Source: Pseudomonadota bacterium (GTDB lineage Bacteria; Pseudomonadota; Gammaproteobacteria; Acidiferrobacterales; Acidiferrobacteraceae). From it: a stretch of 7,289 bases of DNA. Position 1 is the first letter of the stretch. Every line of letters begins with the position of its first letter. The position numbers and the translations under genes are program-made. Below are positions 5,400 through 7,289 of the stretch, in pieces. The notes beneath the pieces are model-generated. The model made no database searches. It was not told the DNA's origin and saw only the letters and a list, made by a program, of their open reading frames with translations. The stretch covers positions 1 through 7,289 of the forward strand of contig JAJZZU010000123.1 of the NCBI GenBank assembly GCA_021797365.1. The letters are read 5' to 3'.

Positions 5400-5876
5400 C
5401 TAATAGCCGGGGCCCAGGGCCTTGTTCCAGATCGTGGAGGCCGTGGACTCTGAATTGTTGTTGATCGTGTAGTGCATGCCGGACTGGCCGGCGCCGACGT
5501 TGACGCCTCCCATGCCGGGATAGCTGATATTCTGGTTGATATACTGGTTTTCCATGTTGCTCACCTGGTTTGCGCCGATGCCGCAGGCCTGCGTCAACAG
5601 TGACGAAAAGAGATTCGTCGGTATACCGAAATTGAAGGCCGCACCCAGGTTGCTGATCTGCGAAAGACACTGTCGCATCGCCGATCCCGATTCCGGTGGA
5701 ATGCCATTACTGATGACCGTGTTGGCCGTCGCGGTTGTGTTCTTCACCGTGCTCTGCGCGATCGACGAAAGCCACCCGCAGTTTCCCTGGGTTGTTTGCG
5801 CAGACACCATGCCGGGTAGCGCCAGAAGTATCAGGCCAAACGCCATGCGTTCCCGCCAGTCAGACCGCCTCATCAT
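5400..5876 (-). CDS. Exported Cys-containing protein, candidate conjugation component
   Basis: About 158 aa from ATG 5876 (or 5873). GGGAGG lies 5-8 nt upstream, within the end of the preceding gene. Residues 1-25 are a signal peptide: basic start MMRRSDWRERM, hydrophobic GLILLALPGM, cleavage after VSA before QTTQ. The mature part has three cysteines (NCGW, RQCLS, QACG), many Ser/Thr/Asn/Gln residues and a Gly-rich, probably flexible segment ISYPGMGGVNVGAGQSG. It should act in the periplasm or at the cell surface. Composition and position in a tight operon resemble periplasmic subunits of conjugative type IV secretion systems, but I cannot place it in a named family. The frame is open further upstream, but that part is antisense-like, Arg-rich shadow inside the neighbouring gene. 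It overlaps the upstream gene by 11-17 bases and touches the recombinase start. Confidence 0.65.
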   Translation of the reverse strand: MMRRSDWRERMAFGLILLALPGMVSAQTTQGNCGWLSSIAQSTVKNTTATANTVISNGIPPESGSAMRQCLSQISNLGAAFNFGIPTNLFSSLLTQACGIGANQVSNMENQYINQNISYPGMGGVNVGAGQSGMHYTINNNSESTASTIWNKALGPGY

Positions 5877-6369
5877 CTGTGCCTCCCTCATTGGCCGCGC
5901 GCGCCGCATGGGCGCGCAGGATATCCAGGACCTCGGCGCGCCGCTCGGGACAGAATATGCGCGTAAAGAGCCTGCGCGTGAACAAGTGCCGCATGCGCGC
6001 CAGCGTGACTTGCGCAAGCGCGTCCCCGCCGGGCTTGGCGAGGTCGCGCGCCGCAGCGTGCTCGATCAGACTTTCCAGCGCCTCTTCGGGCGACTGCGTG
6101 ATCCGCTGCATCACCAGAAGCGCATTGGCGCTCCCGATGTAGGCCAGGTAATTCAACAACGCCGACATGTCGGCACGATCGAGCGCGCCCACTTCGCGCT
6201 CACGCACCAGAAAGCGAAAAAGCGCGGACCAGGGCCCGGGAACCAGATCGACCCGCCAGGACTCGACACTTTCCATGCCGGCGATATCCCGGGCGAGTTC
6301 GGGTGACAACACTTGCAGCCACTCACGCGCCTCCGCCGACAAGCCGTCTTCCTTCGTTGCGACGTCCAT
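5860..6369 (-). CDS. Unidentified helical cytoplasmic protein of the same operon
   Basis: A 169-aa protein (MDVATKEDGLSAEAREWLQV start). It has no signal peptide or membrane segment and is predicted almost entirely helical, with Leu/Ala/Arg-rich stretches such as ALFRFLVREREVGALDRADM, LLNYLAYIGSANALLVMQRI and VTLARMRHLFTRRLFTRIF. I do not recognise the family. ATG 6369 overlaps the upstream TGA by one base (TGATG); GTG 6372, one codon earlier, overlaps by four. A run of G upstream serves as the Shine-Dalgarno for either. Co-translation with the partial gene upstream and the exported protein downstream suggests a shared function, possibly in conjugation. The C-terminus NEGGTDDEAV is acidic. 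Confidence 0.65.
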   Translation of the reverse strand: MDVATKEDGLSAEAREWLQVLSPELARDIAGMESVESWRVDLVPGPWSALFRFLVREREVGALDRADMSALLNYLAYIGSANALLVMQRITQSPEEALESLIEHAAARDLAKPGGDALAQVTLARMRHLFTRRLFTRIFCPERRAEVLDILRAHAARAANEGGTDDEAV

Positions 6370-7289
6370 CACGAGGACCCCCCCGGGACGGTCGTGGCCC
6401 CTGTCTGGGCGGATGTGGCGCCCGCCTCGCGCCGTGCGGTCCGATTGGCATCCTCCGAGACCTCTTGCGCCATCATGACGGCCATCCGCTCAGTGAGTCT
6501 CAACTGTTCGTAGCGCATGTGCATGCGTACGGCGTCCATGAGCGCGATCTCGCGCAGAACGCCTACTGTGTCCTTTTGCATGAGCGCCCCATACCATGAA
6601 GGGTTCGCGTAGCGGCTGTCCACCTGAAGACGTATGAGCGCGTTGTCGCTGATGCGGCCGTTCACAACCCCCGGAGGCGCGCCCGACGACTGATCAGTCA
6701 TCGCGTCCCATGTATCGGTCGCCCAGGTGCCCACATTGATCGTGGGCGCGTGCAGCGATGTCACAAACCCCATGGTCTCCTGCGGCACGACCAGCCGCGC
6801 GTTATCGATCCGCGCGGCCTCTGCGTAGCGCATCCCCGCGGTGGTCGTGGCATCGGCCGTCGGCAGCATGGGCAGCGGATTTGGCGCGGTGGCCGCCAGC
6901 ATCCAGTCGTGCGCCTGCGCGATCTGGGCGGTCGTCATGGTCCCGGCACCATTGAAGATGACAGGCGTCGAATAGGTGCCTTGGGGGGCGGAAATGATGG
7001 TATGTGCCTCATCACTCGACCGGCTAAAGCCCTTGTCGTGCGCGGCGGCCGCCTGACTGATCGTTCCCGTCAGGTCCCGCGCGGTTGCCCCGCCTGTCAG
7101 GACGCCGGCCGCCATCGAAGGCGCATCGCACATATTCTGCGGCGTATTGTTCGGACTCTCATTGATCGCCGTCTGCGCCCGGATCTGCGCCGTGTCCGAC
7201 TGGACATACAGCCTCTGCAGCAGGTTGTCCTCATGCCGGAACTGGGTATCGATGGTACTCGCGAGCGACTGGTTTCCCGCGGAAACCGC
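6369..7289 (-). CDS. Unidentified large protein, 5' end outside the window (partial)
   Basis: The last 306 residues are visible and the frame stays open to the right edge, so the Met at 7133 is internal and not the start. The part beyond it reads SLASTIDTQFRHEDNLLQRL, then YVQSDTAQIRAQTAI, a helical segment followed by PQNMCDAP. The middle is Ala/Thr/Gly/Pro-rich with patches such as SAPQGTYSTPVIF and LHAPTINVGTWATDTWDAM. The C-terminal third is helical (LREIALMDAVRMHMRYEQLR, LTERMAVMMAQ) and ends in a low-complexity Ser/Thr/Gly tail. The composition resembles a secreted or periplasmic protein of a conjugation locus. No signal peptide can be seen because the N-terminus is missing. It heads the visible part of the - strand operon and overlaps the next gene by one base. 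I cannot assign a family. Confidence 0.65.
   Translation of the reverse strand, partial: AVSAGNQSLASTIDTQFRHEDNLLQRLYVQSDTAQIRAQTAINESPNNTPQNMCDAPSMAAGVLTGGATARDLTGTISQAAAAHDKGFSRSSDEAHTIISAPQGTYSTPVIFNGAGTMTTAQIAQAHDWMLAATAPNPLPMLPTADATTTAGMRYAEAARIDNARLVVPQETMGFVTSLHAPTINVGTWATDTWDAMTDQSSGAPPGVVNGRISDNALIRLQVDSRYANPSWYGALMQKDTVGVLREIALMDAVRMHMRYEQLRLTERMAVMMAQEVSEDANRTARREAGATSAQTGATTVPGGSS

Noticed and set aside
5536..6306. A 256-codon + strand frame
   Set aside because: It is antisense to the exported-protein and helical-protein genes, which have good ribosome binding sites, a signal peptide and matched overlaps.
1..7289. CRISPR array, tRNA, insertion sequence ends or an integrase attachment-site pair
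   Set aside because: No regularly spaced repeats, cloverleaf-like sequence, transposase or paired flanking repeats could be found by eye.

Overview
The window looks like accessory DNA (an integrative/conjugative element, genomic island or plasmid segment) from a moderately high-GC proteobacterium, most likely gamma- or beta-class. The organism call rests on an outer-membrane beta-barrel protein with a Sec signal peptide and C-terminal Phe (so a diderm cell), GC-rich third codon positions and Shine-Dalgarno-led genes. The accessory call rests on a tyrosine recombinase, two toxin-antitoxin loci (one decayed), phage-type nucleotide enzymes and a tightly overlapping operon of unassigned exported or helical proteins that resembles a conjugation gene cluster. 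Species cannot be named from the sequence.

Left part, + strand. A probable gene tail ends at 113. After a candidate promoter comes a secreted beta-barrel protein (166-843, GTG start). Then follows a translationally coupled three-gene cassette: a nucleoside 2-deoxyribosyltransferase-like enzyme (940-1593), an HD-domain phosphohydrolase of the YfbR/phage type (1593-2201) and a small PD-(D/E)XK/DUF559-like nuclease (2198-2686). The first two enzymes could act on consecutive steps (dNMP to deoxynucleoside, then base exchange or release). The third is a predicted nuclease. Together they form a candidate nucleotide-manipulation or defence module.

Middle, + strand. A promoter overlapped by a perfect palindrome precedes a type II toxin-antitoxin pair: a ribbon-helix-helix antitoxin (2760-3095) and a PIN-domain toxin (3092-3694). 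Immediately after it lies the 3' half of a higB toxin gene, frameshifted and without its 5' end, followed by an intact higA antitoxin (3894-4250). HigA is therefore an orphan antitoxin here.

Right part, - strand, converging on higA. Five genes read right to left with overlapping or touching ends: a protein running off the right edge (7289-6369), a helical protein of about 169 aa (6369-5860), an exported Cys-containing protein of about 158 aa (5876-5400), a tyrosine recombinase (5399-4500) and a 77-aa protein (4513-4280). The recombinase start codon directly abuts the stop codon of the exported protein, so it appears to be expressed as part of this operon. No rRNA, tRNA, CRISPR array, insertion sequence or attachment-site pair was seen. 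No gene-free stretch exceeds 300 bases; the longest are about 96 bp (844-939) and 73 bp (2687-2759).
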